This document shows positions 31,780-44,438 of a stretch of DNA of 64,000 nucleotides, in pieces. Position 1 is the stretch's first letter. Every line of letters begins with the position of its first letter. The position numbers and the translations under genes were made by a program. The DNA comes from Oxytricha trifallax (lineage: Eukaryota; Ciliophora; Spirotrichea; Sporadotrichida; Oxytrichidae). The notes below the pieces were generated by a model that saw nothing but the letters and a program-made list of their open reading frames with translations, did not search any database and was not told where the DNA came from. The stretch covers positions 1 to 64,000 of the forward strand of contig ARYC01001395.1 of the NCBI GenBank assembly GCA_000711775.1, in the 5' to 3' direction.

Positions 31780-33950
31780 TAGAATCTTCTGTACTTTGTT
31801 CATAACTTATTCATTTTTGATTTAAGTCAAGAAAGCCTTGATGTTACTTGCTCTGCCATTGACTGATAGGCATCACAATGATTTCTTATTCTTCTTGCTA
31901 TTATTTATTTTCAATTGACAACATATAGATTTGTTCTTCGAAGCTGAATTCCTTAATTTACGTGTTAAACACTTTTATGTTTAAGCAATTAAAATCGCTC
32001 TTCTGGCTCCAAATTGCTGTAGTAATAATTTCTCTTTTTCTAATTATATGAGATTAAATAAATAAGTATGTGTTACAGAATTATTAAGAGCAAAATAAAT
32101 AAAAGAAAGCTTATAAGTATTGAAGATTTATTAGCTGAAGCCATTATGTGCTATTCATTCATTTGTTTATTATCTTAATTAATAGATTTTTTGCCTCTCC
32201 AAGTCTAATTAGAGCACATACAACTCTGCAGAAGCTCAATCCCTTTTTCTTCAATCTAAGCTCCTCGTCAAGATTTTCATAAGTTTATGTTCATTTTAAT
32301 TAGCTTAATATTCAGTTGAGTTGTTTCTGTAAATTTAACAATTTAACTTTGTAATTCTTAGACTCTTCCTATGAATAAAACATTGAACTCGATATACACT
32401 TTCATTTCCATGAAGGATTCGTTAACTTAAATGTAATGAGGATTTTTTCTTTTTTCTCTATTTTCTTTAAGTTTCTTGATTTCATTTTAAATTTAAGAAA
32501 TTTATTTACGCTTTTCAGAATCTCGTTTCTTTACTTTTTAGGTAAGGTTTGTAGGCTTTTAAAACTTTAATTCTTCCTCTCAGTTCTTCAATTAAAGCTC
32601 ATGACTAATAATATATTGTAAATAAAGTCTTTTTTAAGTTCTTAGCTTTATTGTGTTTGACCTATTTAAGACTATCAAGTTCCTAGAGTCTACTTTAAAT
32701 CTCTCTTTAAAATTTTCAATTTTCATATCTCAAGCTCATGCTTCACTTTAACTATGTCTACATTTTAATGCCTTTGTAGCTCGATCATTTAATCGATTTA
32801 TTCTTCTTTTAGGAGAGCTTCTTAAAAATTAATTATTAAACTTTTAAGTGTATCGTTCAGAGAATCACTTATTTAATCAACTATTTTTTGAATATTTAAA
32901 CGCATAGTATTTATTTTAATCCTCATTAGTTTTTTGCTAGTGTAATTAATAGGTAGACGAAGTTTAAGTTTAATTATTTGAATCATCATGATCCATATTT
33001 TCATTTACAACTGCTCCTGATTAATTTAAATTAATTCTTGTTTAGTAAACAATCAAATGCTCCCACCTACATTGATGGGATCATAATTTTCACGATACTT
33101 TCTGCAAAGTAATACCATTGAGTCATATATTTTGCATATCTTTATATCTTTACAAATAGCAAGCCATTATTTTAAGTTTTAATGGATAAAGTATAGTCTT
33201 CTTGTTAATTATGATTATTAACGTGCTTCATAGGATTCTATACAGGCTATGGTTCTCTATAGTTTATTTAATTATCGAATGCAATTTATGTGCATCTTCG
33301 TTTTCCTTAACTTTATAATTTCCAAATTCCCTTAAAGATACTATTAATTTACTCTGATTCTGTTTTATGATCACTCATTTCGTTTTTGAGAATCTATTCA
33401 TCTACTTGTTCTTATTGGAATTTTTTGAAGGTAATTTACAAAATGTCATGGAGGGACATTTTATAGGTTGTGCCAATTCATAAAGTAATCTTGTCTCCTA
33501 ATCATCTTCAGTTTCATATTGTTCGAGTTAAAAATCATTTCAATATTAAACAAACCCAACTTTATTTCCATTTATTATAATAGCATTAGTATCCTTGTTG
33601 ATTTCTGAAGATTTCCTGATTTGCTCAAATGTTATTCATTTTAATTAATATCAACATTTGTATTATATTTTAAATTAAATAAATATGTTGGATTCTCATT
33701 GATCTAATTGCTGAATTATTGTAATGATCAGCTTCAACCTATTTCTCATCACAGATATTTCTTAATTGTTTATCAATGACGAAGAGTATCCATAAATTCT
33801 TTGAATTTTTCTTTGAGTATAATTTTGAAATCTCTATTGCATAGCTTCCAGAGAAAGATGCAAAGCATTATCAAAAGGGTTTGATAGTGATGTGATTTAA
33901 ATAATTAATTTGTTAGTTTATCAAATCTTATTAATTTTTATGATTATTAA
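31780..33950 (-). CDS. Coiled-coil protein gene in several MDS/exon blocks
   Basis: Minus strand. A 5' block at 33900-33700 reads SLSNPFDNALHLSLEAMQQR, then QNYTQRKIQRIYGYSS. Middle blocks at 33560-33000 are acidic or Gln-rich. Blocks at 32910-32650 (QEALLKEEQIDQMIELQRHQ) and 32590-32310 (EIKKLKENREKRK, YIEFNVLFIGRVQELQSQ) form heptad coiled coils. 32290-32200 reads YENLDEELRLKKKGL and 31990-31800 reads EFSFEEQIYMLSIENK. Frames change between blocks, so IESs or introns are expected. No conserved domain is recognised. It probably continues into the PGY-motif part at 31.5 kb on the same strand, which would suit a ciliary or cytoskeletal protein. Confidence 0.58.
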
Positions 33951-35760
33951 ATCTAATCTTTCTCTGTATTTATCTAAAACATAGTTTTAAACTTATGTAA
34001 TTGATATGTAAAGGCAGCCGAATGAAGAAGCAACAGTGATATGTAAAATCATTTAAGTGAATCTGTAAAACTTTCAATCATGCAGACTGACCTCATTATT
34101 AAGAATTAAATTTCTTATCTGATTATTCCTTATTTATCTCTTGCATGAATTATATCATCAAAGTATGATCAATATTTTGAATATTCAATTTTATAGGAAA
34201 AGGTTTAATGTTGAATATAAATATTAAAGTGAGATTTGTTTTTTAATGTGTTCAATTATTATAAATTTTGAAATATTATTTAATCTTATAAATTATATGT
34301 ACAAATCTTTTTACCTTCATCATATAAATAAATATAATTATTTAATTTACTCATTTGACTAAGATATATCATGTTTAAAAAACTATTATTTAATTATTAA
34401 TAAACATAGTTTAGAAAATAGAGTACTAAAGAACAATTGAGAATTTACTTTTAAGCATTTATTATTTTATAACTTATAAAAAATCTTCATTTAGAATTAA
34501 GTCATTATGTTTTATAATTGATTTTACGATAATATTTTTTACATATTCTCGATTAAATATTTAAATTATCGATCATAAATGTTTGAAAATTAAAAAATAT
34601 TTGAATTAATCAGAAAACGTAAAATATTTATATTTTATTAATTTTTAATTACAATGGATTAAGTTTTTCAATGAACCACAAAACCTCTCTGATTTCAATG
34701 ACTATTTTTATTGAATAATTCTAATGTAAGTTCATATATTTCTGTTTTTTCAAACTAATTACCATAATTTCATTCATTCATTCCATTTTTTCTGATTTTA
34801 TCCTATTAATTACTAAAATTTAAAAGATAGGTCATACAAACTGCGAATGCTTCTTTAGCTATATTACGAGTTTTGTTGTACATAATAAGCTTTAATGTAT
34901 ACAAACTTAGAATTAATTATTCAATCACACAAACTGTGCTAAATAGAAAATGATTTTGGAAATCAATTTAAAAATAATTTCATACTTCTTAATTAATCAT
35001 TAGTACATATTTTTGTTTTCACTATAAATAAAAGTTTCTAACTTTTCCCATTTTTCTCATACTTTAATATAATTCAATTTAAATTTATTTAATATTAGGC
35101 AGTTATTTTGAATTTATATATTTCATTTTACTAATTGTTTTGTATTTTATCAATAATTATAAAATTAGTGGGGAAGTTTCCTGCACCAACATTAAATTTT
35201 AAATTGTTTGGCAATAAAGTATTAAACCATATAAATTTTAATTTCAATTACCTTTACCATATACAAACTAATTTTAATGATTTATAATTTTAAAGGCATA
35301 TCATTAATTTATCAAATTTTATATAAATAATTATGCGAAATTAATAGTATTTTATTAATAACTAATATGAATTTCATTATAATTTAATTTTTTAATAAGG
35401 CAGAAATGATAATTTATGGTGGATTAGAAATAACTCTATCATTATTGATGATAAAGATTCTTAGAAAATTAAAAAAATTATATATTTTTATGTTAATACA
35501 TATTCCCTTATTTTTTTTCATTTTTTCCTCTATTCTATCTTATTCATATAAAACAACATTATAAAAAATAAAAAAAGATAATTTGCTAAAATACTATTAT
35601 TTTTTTCATTTTCAATGATTATAAAAATATTTAATTAAATATTTTTTATATTAACTAAAGCATGGGTTTGACTTAATTATATATAATAATAAATTATTAT
35701 AAAAACGAAAAAATTAATAATTTTTACCCCATTTTTATATAATAAATACTAATGACTACT
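33951..35760. other. Long AT-rich intergenic region
   Basis: No convincing frame. GGGGAAGTTTCCTGCACCAA at 35171-35190 resembles the inner terminal motif of the G-tract element at 28022-28506. Otherwise nothing seen. Confidence 0.4.
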
Positions 35761-36822
35761 GCTTTACACAGCTGAGGAAAGACCTTCCAAGATTCCCACT
35801 GATGAGGTATAATAGTTCTACAACGTGTATAGCAAAGGAACGTTCACAACTTTTAGATAGTCTCATGGTAGCAAGATAGACGATTTTAACGAGCGAGAAT
35901 GGTACTCTTTAATTAAGGGGAAAAGAGTAATGTGGTAATATGATGAAAATCAAAGCAGTAAGAAGAGCTCACGAGAAGATCTTAGAATCAATCCTAACAA
36001 CAAGGGTAATAAAAAGCATGAAACCAACAAGCAAGCATTACCACAAAGCATTACAAGGAAATCAAGAGGAGAACAACTTATTGGCAATAGAGCAGAGAAA
36101 AAGAGATATATGAATGCACAGGCAGCATTGTTTGACAGCACACAGAATGGTAGGCTAAGAGATAATTAATTAACTCAGAGCTGGAGAGAGCTCCCCTCGA
36201 GACCATTCAATATAATTAGGTTCATTTCATGCTTAAAACGAAAATTAATTTCGGGAAGTTGTAAAATTAAATTGGTACTATCTGAAAAAGAAAAGTGCCC
36301 CATTCCCAAATTAATTATCAAAGCAAGTACTTGCTCCTGAGAAAGAAATTATTTGTGCGCTTATTCCTGGGTAGTCATCCGCAGTACAAGATCGAGGCTG
36401 GATAACTTCAAGTATAAAATAAAAAATGATCTTGGCAAACTACAAATAAAAATGGGGATTCAAATTAGAGTGAAGTAGTTGGAGAGTTGGATGGGATAAA
36501 ATTCGAGAAAGTCTTATTCTATAACAAAGAAAACCTCTATAGCTTCGTAAATAACATACTTCTGAACAACCCCACAGTCACGGATCAAACACCTTAATTT
36601 AAACAAAGGGATATTGCTTACTAAAAGCAGATATAGCGAGATTAAGCAGCAGATATCTAGATGGTTGAGGAAAATTAACCCAGGAATGCCGAAGGAATTT
36701 ATTCAATCATTCCTTGCAAATGCAAAGATTATTAAGAATTTGTAAATTGTGATTTAATTTTTTTAAATCTTAATATTATAGACAAAGTATTTCAAATATC
36801 ATTTCACTTTATTATAACATGA
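35761..36822 (+). pseudogene. GC-richer ORF relic of unknown function
   Basis: An island clearly less AT-rich than its 1-2 kb flanks. Open blocks (TAA/TAG = Gln): from about 35773, AEERPSKIPTDEVQQFYNVY, DDFNEREWYSLIKGKRVMW, then a Lys/Arg/Asn-rich stretch to a TGA near 36343. After a frame change, VLAPEKEIICALIPGQSS to about 36474. After another, GELDGIKFEKVLFYNKENLY to TGA 36820-36822. Composition and the pattern of frameshifts resemble the transposon ORFs at 1-7843 more than the cellular genes here. It may be a further TBE-type ORF or a retrocopy. No motif was recognised. Confidence 0.5.
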
Positions 36823-38040
36823 TTTACATGCAACAATAAAAAAAAGAATTAAAAATAAAATTATCATTTTATTTGTAGATTGGCAAAAATTAGGAATATT
36901 TTAATTATTTTAATTATATATATATATAAAATCTTTAAAAAAATATTTTATGACAAAATAATGATCATATTATATTCACTTATAAATTTAAAGAGTATTG
37001 ACGTTCTAGGGTCACAGATGACGTCAGCAGATCACAAGAATTTTTCTAGGCTCACAGGACTTTTCATCAGGATGTAGCGATAATCTCAAAAGTGACTCCT
37101 CGGACTCACAAGAATTACTATCTTCCTTATATAAATATATTTTTTAAAAATAAATTTTCATACAATATAAAATAATGAGTCATCATAGAAATGGTATATA
37201 TTTTTATCATCAGTTACAAATATTTTTTTTACTAATTTATTATAAATATAATAGTGTTATACATTATGATGATTTACATACTAACTGTTAAAAAATATAA
37301 GGAATTTAAAAATTCTATCATAATTATAATATTTAAATTTTTTTAAAAATTAAATTAAGACTAATCTATAACTCTTATATTATTAAAATTATTAAAAAAA
37401 ATATTGTAATATATCATTTGATTTTGAAAATAAATTTTAATTAAATTCAACATTAAAATTAGACGGTAATTTTAATTGTTAAAATGAATTTGACTATACT
37501 CCCAAAGTGCTAAGACCATTACTGTGGTGTAGGGAGTTAACTCAAAATCTATAATTGTGGAGTCTACAGTGAATATTTTTTTAAAATAAAACTGTTAGTT
37601 ACTTTATATTTTGTAACTGCAATATTTCTTTAAAACATTTTATTTATATTCCAAAATCAATTAATTTCATATAATATAGATCAATCGAATTCAACATTTG
37701 ATTTTAAAAAAACAATCAATTAAATAACATCATTTTGCTCCCAACCCCTTCAAATAATTTTTATAAATAATAATGCGAATTATTAAATATTTAAAAATAA
37801 TCACAATAAATAATGTATAATAAATTGATCACGATGTAATAAAATCTACATGCAATTAATCTAATATTTAAGGTATAAGTAAATTTTGATAAATAATTAA
37901 AAAAAATTTAATAAGCTAATCTAATCCTATAATAAAAAAGTAACAATAAAAGAAATAGATTTATTGCATAAATTTTATTTTTATTACAATTAAGCAATTT
38001 TAATTAACGAAACATTTAAATATATAAAATATAAATTTAT
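36823..38040. other. AT-rich region with short GC-richer islets
   Basis: Islets at 36990-37130 (minus-strand frame ESEESLLRLSLHPDEKSCEP) and 37495-37580 (plus-strand CQDHYCGVGSQLKIYNCGVY) stand out from the AT background and could be single MDSs. They are too short to call. Confidence 0.3.
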
Positions 38041-38412
38041 AATAATTTTGGGATTAGTGTACAATTCTGGGATTTTTTGATATTTCAGATACAGAATGGA
38101 ATTTTATTAAATTATATTTATAATCAATATTAAATGAGAAGGAAAAATTAATTTACTTTAATTTAAATTCCTAGTTCAACATTTACAATATTATTTAAAA
38201 TTAAATTATTAAAATTATTGAAATTTTATACATTAGAAATAAAATTGCAAGTGTTAATAGAAAAATCAAATAGTAAAATTATTTTTTCATTAATTAAGTG
38301 TAAATAATAAATAATATGCATAGAAAAATATCATCTTATAAATTAGATGCCAATAATATTTAATTAATAATAATTAAGTCTAATTTATATATATATATAT
38401 ATATATATATAA
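38041..38412. repeat. Dispersed repeat R, copy 2, with (TA)n tract
   Basis: GTGTACAATTCTGGGATTTT at 38056 and TTTCAGATACAGAATGGAAT match repeat R at 24037 and following, with the inner ATTCCAG palindromes deleted. The AT-rich remainder is loosely similar and ends in a (TA)n tract at about 38389-38411. Confidence 0.55.
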
Positions 38413-39511
38413 TAAGCTGATATTTTTGTGAGGAGCTTAATGAATTACTTAAAGTGTTTTTGTCAAAATAGCTTCTATAAGAAGTTGATAGACGGATGAT
38501 AAAGATATTAAGAAAATTTGTTTGCATTTTGTTTTAGAATCCAAAACTATTCTTCAAATTCAATAATATTCTATTTTCTTTTATTTATAAATAAATAATT
38601 ATTAAGATATAAACTAATTATTGAAGAGAACTAAATTTATAAAGCTAATTCATACTGATAAGGAAATCTTTAAATTCAGCTTTTTTATTTGAGGTCCTTG
38701 TAAAAGAGATACATTGTTAATTAGTTTATTACGAAAAAATTTAAGTAAAATTAATGAAATTTTTTGAGTTATTATAAAATTTGCAAAAATACTAAGAAAA
38801 AATTATAATTGTTTTGATCTATTCTATTACTTGTCATATATTAATATTAAATGAGAAGTTTATTTACCTTTACATAATAAAATAAATAAAATATTGATTT
38901 ATTCAACAACAAAAAATTTTCGTTTAAAATTAATTTATATGAACTCAAAGAATTTTGAATATAAATCAGAAATATTAAAATTTTTATTACATATCAATTT
39001 TTTAAAAAATAATAATAAAATTATAATTTTCAAATTTTTCCTATTTTATTACTTTAAATGATTAACAATTAATAATTAATAATGCTTTAAATATCATACT
39101 AAATTTGGTGTGAGTGGGAAATAACAAAATATACAAATTAATTTATCAAGTTTAATCTAAATAATATAATTTGTTTTTAGCAATTAATGGAAAAATTCCA
39201 ATGATTAAAAATTTTTTATAATTCATAAAAAAAGATATCTGCAGTCTTTTAATATTATTTTAATTAATTAATAATATTTTACATGAATCAAAATAAGAAA
39301 TATTTAATGTTTATGATAGCCCAGTATATTTTCACATTTTACAAAATATTTTGATAAACTTATTTGATTAGATATTTTTAAAATTTAAAATGACATTTCT
39401 GAACATTTAATATCTCAGAAAATGTTTATGAAATATATTATTTATATTTTATTATTTTATAGTTTAAATTAAAATCATTAAGCGCTTGCCTATTTGTAAT
39501 GTTTACTAACC
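38413..39511. other. AT-rich intergenic region
   Basis: No convincing frame, repeat or RNA was seen. Confidence 0.4.
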
Positions 39512-40030
39512 CTAATTCCTAATTCTTTAAATGATTAAATTAAAATATACTTTGGATCAAATATTGTAGGAATACATTTTATTTTAAAATAATAAATGAA
39601 CAAAAATTAATAAAAATATAATTCATGACAGTTAACTTTTTCCAAGTCGAGACAATATGGTACTTGATTGATAGAGAATTTAAAACGAGCTGAACTTCGT
39701 TATTTGCTATAGTCCTCTATCGCATCCATGGAGAGAGGTAATTTGACTCTAATTTTAGCATAAAGATAAACGAAACAAAATACCTAAAATTAGAGTCAAA
39801 TTACCTCTCTCCATGGATGCGATAGAGGACTATAGCAAATAACGAAGTTCAGCTCGTTTTAAATTCTCTATCAATCAAGTACCATATTGTCTCGACTTGG
39901 AAAAAGTTAACTGTCATGAATTATATTTTTATTAATTTTTGTTCATTTATTATTTTAAAATAAAATGTATTCCTACAATATTTGATCCAAAGTATATTTT
40001 AATTTAATCATTTAAAGAATTAGGAATTAG
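39512..40030. repeat. Hairpin (foldback) element, family 1 copy b
   Basis: Arms 39512-39758 and 39784-40030 (247 bp each, essentially perfect) with a 25-bp spacer. Shared with the hairpin at 10830-11239: an outer ATTGTAGgAATACATTTT, a TGaCAGTTAA...CCAA segment, GATAGAGAATTTAAAA, AGCTG, and a GCATC..GGAGAGAGGTAA core. The conserved core is GC-richer than the flanks. There is no ORF, and no clear target duplication was found. Confidence 0.92.
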
Positions 40031-41165
40031 TATACACCTTCTGATATTATTTTCTACATATTAAACAAGTATTTAGAGAGCGTTAAAATACAATTTGATA
40101 AATTTATTTAAATGTTAATTTAATTATTTTTTAATTGAACTTTAACAAACAAAATGGTCTTAAAATGTGAACAAATTTAATTTATTTTAAAACATCGATG
40201 ATAAGCATAATTGTTTATAATTAGATTAAGTTAAAAATTAATTAGTATATGCTTTCAATAAGTGATTGAGATTTTTTCGGATATCATATACCTTCTCTAG
40301 GATCAAGCATAAAAGTATCTAAATTCTACATATTTACTAGTCATGAAGAATTTTCTTTCTTAACTATTTAGAGCATAAATTTGCAGATAATGAAACTCAA
40401 TAAATTAGTTTAGTTCCATAATTTTTAATTTATATATTTGAATTTATATATTTTTATGTTTTATAAATATTGCTGCCTTTATTTTATTGTAGTTACTATA
40501 TTATATTTTAACTTTTCCAAGGTTCACTTAATTAATTAAATTGGGACTTACTAAATTATACTTATCTTTTCTTTTAAGTTATTCGACAGCGAGTTTTTAT
40601 TGTTCATTTTTAATTTATTTTGAATTTTTTGGGATCTAGTTTACGATATATATATTCATTTATCATTTTGATTGATTAACTAGTCATTTTAACTAAACAT
40701 TGTAGATTTTAATTAACATATAAATTGCTAATATTGATTGCTCTGAGCAGGTTTTAATAACATCTTCTTAAGGTTTATCATTTTTTCTTTAGTCTTAACT
40801 TCATTTATGACTTTTAATTTATAGATTATTATTATTTTATTCTTAAAAAAATTTAGGACTCCATTCGATTAGCTTGCTTGAATTTATAACAAAAATTGCA
40901 TTATTTATGAATATTTATTTTAGATTGCTTTTTAACAAATTCTTTTGCATTTATATTATAAAATTTTATTATCCAAAATTTAAATAAATCTAGGAAAATA
41001 ATACATTAATTTTTATGATTAATATTTCTTATTTGATTTTAATATAAACAAAAAATTATTTAAAAATAATAAATTATAATGAATTTACATTTTACTTCAT
41101 TAACAACTATTACTTAAAATACTATTGAATCTATATAAAAATTTTAAGTTTACATTTAAATTTAT
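40031..41165. other. AT-rich intergenic region
   Basis: No convincing feature was seen. Confidence 0.4.
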
Positions 41166-42322
41166 TCATATCCTAAAAACCCATTATCGATTTTTGTATG
41201 TATTTTGATTAATATGGGTAATATAAAAGATAAGTTTTCTTTGGAGTTAATTGTAATTTTGTTTTAATAAATCAATGTATTTTTATTTCTTGAGTTCGTA
41301 ATTCTTTGTGATTTAATTATGAACAACTATGGACACTAAAAATTATTATATCAATTATTATAATAAAAAAATTTTCTTGATATATAATATTTAAGTTTTA
41401 TCAAAATAGTTATATTTTGTTACAAAATCTAACTTTGAAATTGCTAATTTTAAAATTAATACACTCCCAATCAGTTTTGTTGTTTTAGGAAGTCCTTAAA
41501 TTAAGTTTCTATTTTTTTCGAGAATAATAATTTAAAAATTTTTTTTTAAGTGCTCCTAAAAGATTCGAAACTTAATTATTACCAAATTAATTTAAACTAT
41601 ATTAGGCTCCAAAATAAATAACTGATTAATTATGAGATATTTTTATGGTACTCATAGTGTAAATTGTAAATAAATATAAAAAATTATTAACATCTTCAAT
41701 ATCTTTTTCCAAAATGGGCATTTAATAAACATTCTTTAACCTACCTATATTTAATAGGTACTTTTTCTTTATAGTATTATGGAAATACATTATTTTAAGT
41801 GGACATACATTTTTGCTAATTTATATTGATAAATTCGGTAAATTCTATCAATTACAAATCAATAATCTCTCAATTTAATTTCAAAATTTTTGAATATTTT
41901 ATTTATAAATGCCACATATAATAATATAACCTGATTTCAAATTGTTTACTCTCAAAGCATTAAGTGAAAATAATTAGCTATTTAACCTAAATTAATTAAA
42001 AAACAATTTTACTTAAATGTAAAGCATTATCTATGAATGAATTATTTAGTTACTCAAAAGGATTGATAAGAAAGATTTCTTATAATTAGAGTTTATTAAA
42101 AATTGGAATAAATGTTATTAAATTTAATATTTCGTTAAAAAATTCTCAAGAATAAATCTGCCATCCTTAATAATGAAGTAAAAAAGGGTTTTTAATATAA
42201 AATCTTTTATAATTTTAAAATCAGCATGAAAATGATGCTTCTTATCCCAAAGACCCTATTTCCAAAATTACTCATATCAATAAAACCACATATAATCCTT
42301 ATTAAGGGGTTTTGGTGTTTTG
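41166..42322. mobile_element. Non-autonomous TBE-like element (MITE) copy B, degenerate
   Basis: The right end (to 42322) reads ATTAAGGGGTTTTGGTGTTTTG. The left end near 41172 reads CCTAAAAACCCATTATCG, followed by TATGTATTTTGATTAATATG, matching the TIR of copy A with many substitutions. About 1.16 kb with an AT-rich, noncoding interior. Confidence 0.72.
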
Positions 42323-42602
42323 ATTCAACTAGCAATACAAATTTAAAATTACAATTATAATTATTGTTCTTTTTTATAATTTGTAAGAAAATTTTAAATA
42401 TTATCTTATACTTATTTTTATTAAAAAATATAAAGTTGAATGAAAAATTTTTATAAACATATTTCAAAATAGTTATGATATTGTCTTAATAATTGTCATT
42501 TGCAAATTTTTGTATCAATATTATTGAATAAATTATTTATTCCTACTAAATTTTCAGATTAATTTGAATATTCAAAATTTTTATTAATAATAACTTATAA
42601 TT
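42323..42602. other. AT-rich spacer, possibly part of an interrupted exon
   Basis: The last bases before the hairpin can be read in frame with the coding block at 43249 and following (LIYLLNDLKNYF) if the hairpin and one flank copy are removed. The rest is featureless. Confidence 0.3.
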
Positions 42603-42610
42603 GATTTATC

Positions 42611-43248
42611 AGCAAGCAGGTCAAACACACCCCCACCCCTAATATACAAATTACTTTTTGTAGTCTTGTAGAGTTTTTGACGCTGAGCAAGATTGTCAGA
42701 AGCGCATTTTGCTTGCAAGCAATAGTTTTCGAGCTAGGACCAAAATAAAGTTCATTTTTATACATAGAAACATCATAAAAATTTTCAAAAAATCAAAAAA
42801 AAATTTTATTCTGTATTTTATAAAAATCATTATTTGGGTGTTTTTGTCATATTTTGAGCAAAATCTAAATATTGAATGGAAGTATTATCTTGGAAAGTAA
42901 CCATTTTTGTTTATATTTTATAATTTTATCATTAAAAACTCATTTCTTGACAAAAATGGTTACTTTCCAAGATAATACTTCATTCAATATTTAGATTTTG
43001 CTCAAAATATGACAAAAACACCCAAATAATGATTTTTATAAAATACAGAATAAAATTTTTTTTTGATTTTTTGAAAATTTTTATGATGTTTCTATGTATA
43101 AAAATGAACTTTATTTTGGTCCTAGCTCGAAAACTATTGCTTGCAAGCAAAATGCGCTTCTGACAATCTTGCTCAGCGTCAAAAACTCTACAAGACTACA
43201 AAAAGTAATTTGTATATTAGGGGTGGGGGTGTGTTTGACTTGCAAGCC
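42611..43248. mobile_element. Hairpin element, family 2 copy a (C/G-tract ends, 8-bp duplication)
   Basis: Arms 42611-42910 and 42950-43248 (about 300 bp, near-identical) with a 39-bp spacer. Near the ends is CCCCCACCCCTAATATA and its complement. Perfect 8-bp flanks GATTTATC lie at 42603-42610 and 43249-43256. TAGTCTTGTAGAGTTTTTGA, CGCTGAGCAA and GCAATAGTTTTCGAGCTA are shared with the hairpin at 61090-61711. The open frame through the right arm only results from the hairpin sequence running into the adjacent exon. Confidence 0.92.
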
Positions 43249-43862
43249 GATTTATCTATTAAATGATTTAAAAAATTACTTTAATAATGTACAGTTAAGC
43301 AATCAGTATGGCACTCCTCGAGACTTTCTAAAAAGCTGTTACTTGCAAACTTTTCCTTTTGATGATACTACAATTTCACATGTCTGAAACAAATACATAT
43401 CAATTATAATTTAAAGTATACTAAAATGATCTATGAAATTTGCTTTAACATACTAAATATTGAATAAAATATATGTCATGGATAAAAAGTATAAATAAGG
43501 ATATTTACCCATCTAAAAAATAAAAAACTTGAAAACTATTGTCTGAAAAAGAAAAGATTTTAGAGGTAAGCAAATAAATTCAAAATGTGTTGAAAATTGG
43601 CTTTATTCAACAATTTTTGGTAAATGAAATACAAAAATTATATAATAATGTTTGTCGAATCACAAAAAGTGATACTTTAAAAGGTAGATATAGAACAAAA
43701 GACAGTATTAAAAAGTTTTGCACAAATATAAAAAAAGCAATGAGGAGCTCTGTGTCCAAATACAAATATTATGAGAGATAGCAGTTAAGTAATGATAATA
43801 TAGATTAGGTCTTTACAATTTTAATAAAAAAATAGAAATTAAGAGAAATAAGAAATTTTTGA
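43249..43862 (+). CDS. Uncharacterised coding blocks beside hairpin
   Basis: Block 1 (43249-43387) reads NDLKNYFNNVQLSNQYGTPR and DFLKSCYLQTFPFDD to a TGA. Block 2 (43533-43862) reads LSEKEKILEVSKQIQNVLK, IQQFLVNEIQKLYNNV and a basic KKFCTNIKKAMRSSVSKYKY stretch, to TGA 43860-43862. They could be two exons/MDSs of one gene whose upstream part is interrupted by the hairpin. No domain is recognised. Block 2 is 110 codons without TGA. Confidence 0.48.
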
Positions 43863-44370
43863 TAATAACATATATATATTGAAATACAAGCTACCATTTT
43901 TTTAAGATGAATTGAAGATCATTATAGAAAAACTACTTTGATATATTTTAAGCTATTTAATTACTAAATTTTAGATTATTAAACTTAAATAGAATATAAT
44001 TAAAAAGATAATTTTAAATTGAATACCTTAAAAACTATTAATATATCTAAAAAATTGATAAAAAAATCGAAAAAATTATTTAAGAAATTTTTAAATTTAA
44101 AAAATATTATTAAATGTTTGTTTAATTATTAATAAAATAAATTTTATGATAAAACATATATGAGGAAGAATATATGTTGTTTTGAAATATAAAATGATTT
44201 TAAATTTAATTGTAAATATAAATTTCTTCAATTTAAAAAAATAAAAAAATTCATATATTAAGTAAAATAAAATAATAGTATAAATAATGCAATATGAGAA
44301 ATAAAAATGCCTAAATTAAAATAATATAGAGAAATGTCTTAATTGCTCTCAATGTATTCCGTAAATTTAT
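43863..44370. other. AT-rich spacer left of the tandem array
   Basis: No feature seen. The array begins at 44371, where a short ATAATATTAC match may mark the junction. Confidence 0.4.
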
Positions 44371-44438
44371 ATAATATTACGAAACTATAAAATGGGGCAA
44401 ATGTTTTATGTGAAGTAAACGACTAAGAAGAGAATAAA

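Noticed and set aside
36880..37077. 65-codon plus-strand ORF
   Set aside because: Mostly a (TA)n-rich stretch giving Ile/Tyr/Lys runs; no protein-like composition except in a short GC-richer tail.
42207..42900. ORFs of 86 and 63 codons
   Set aside because: They run through the MITE end and the hairpin arm. Phe/Lys/Asn runs reflect AT-rich repeat DNA, not a conserved protein.
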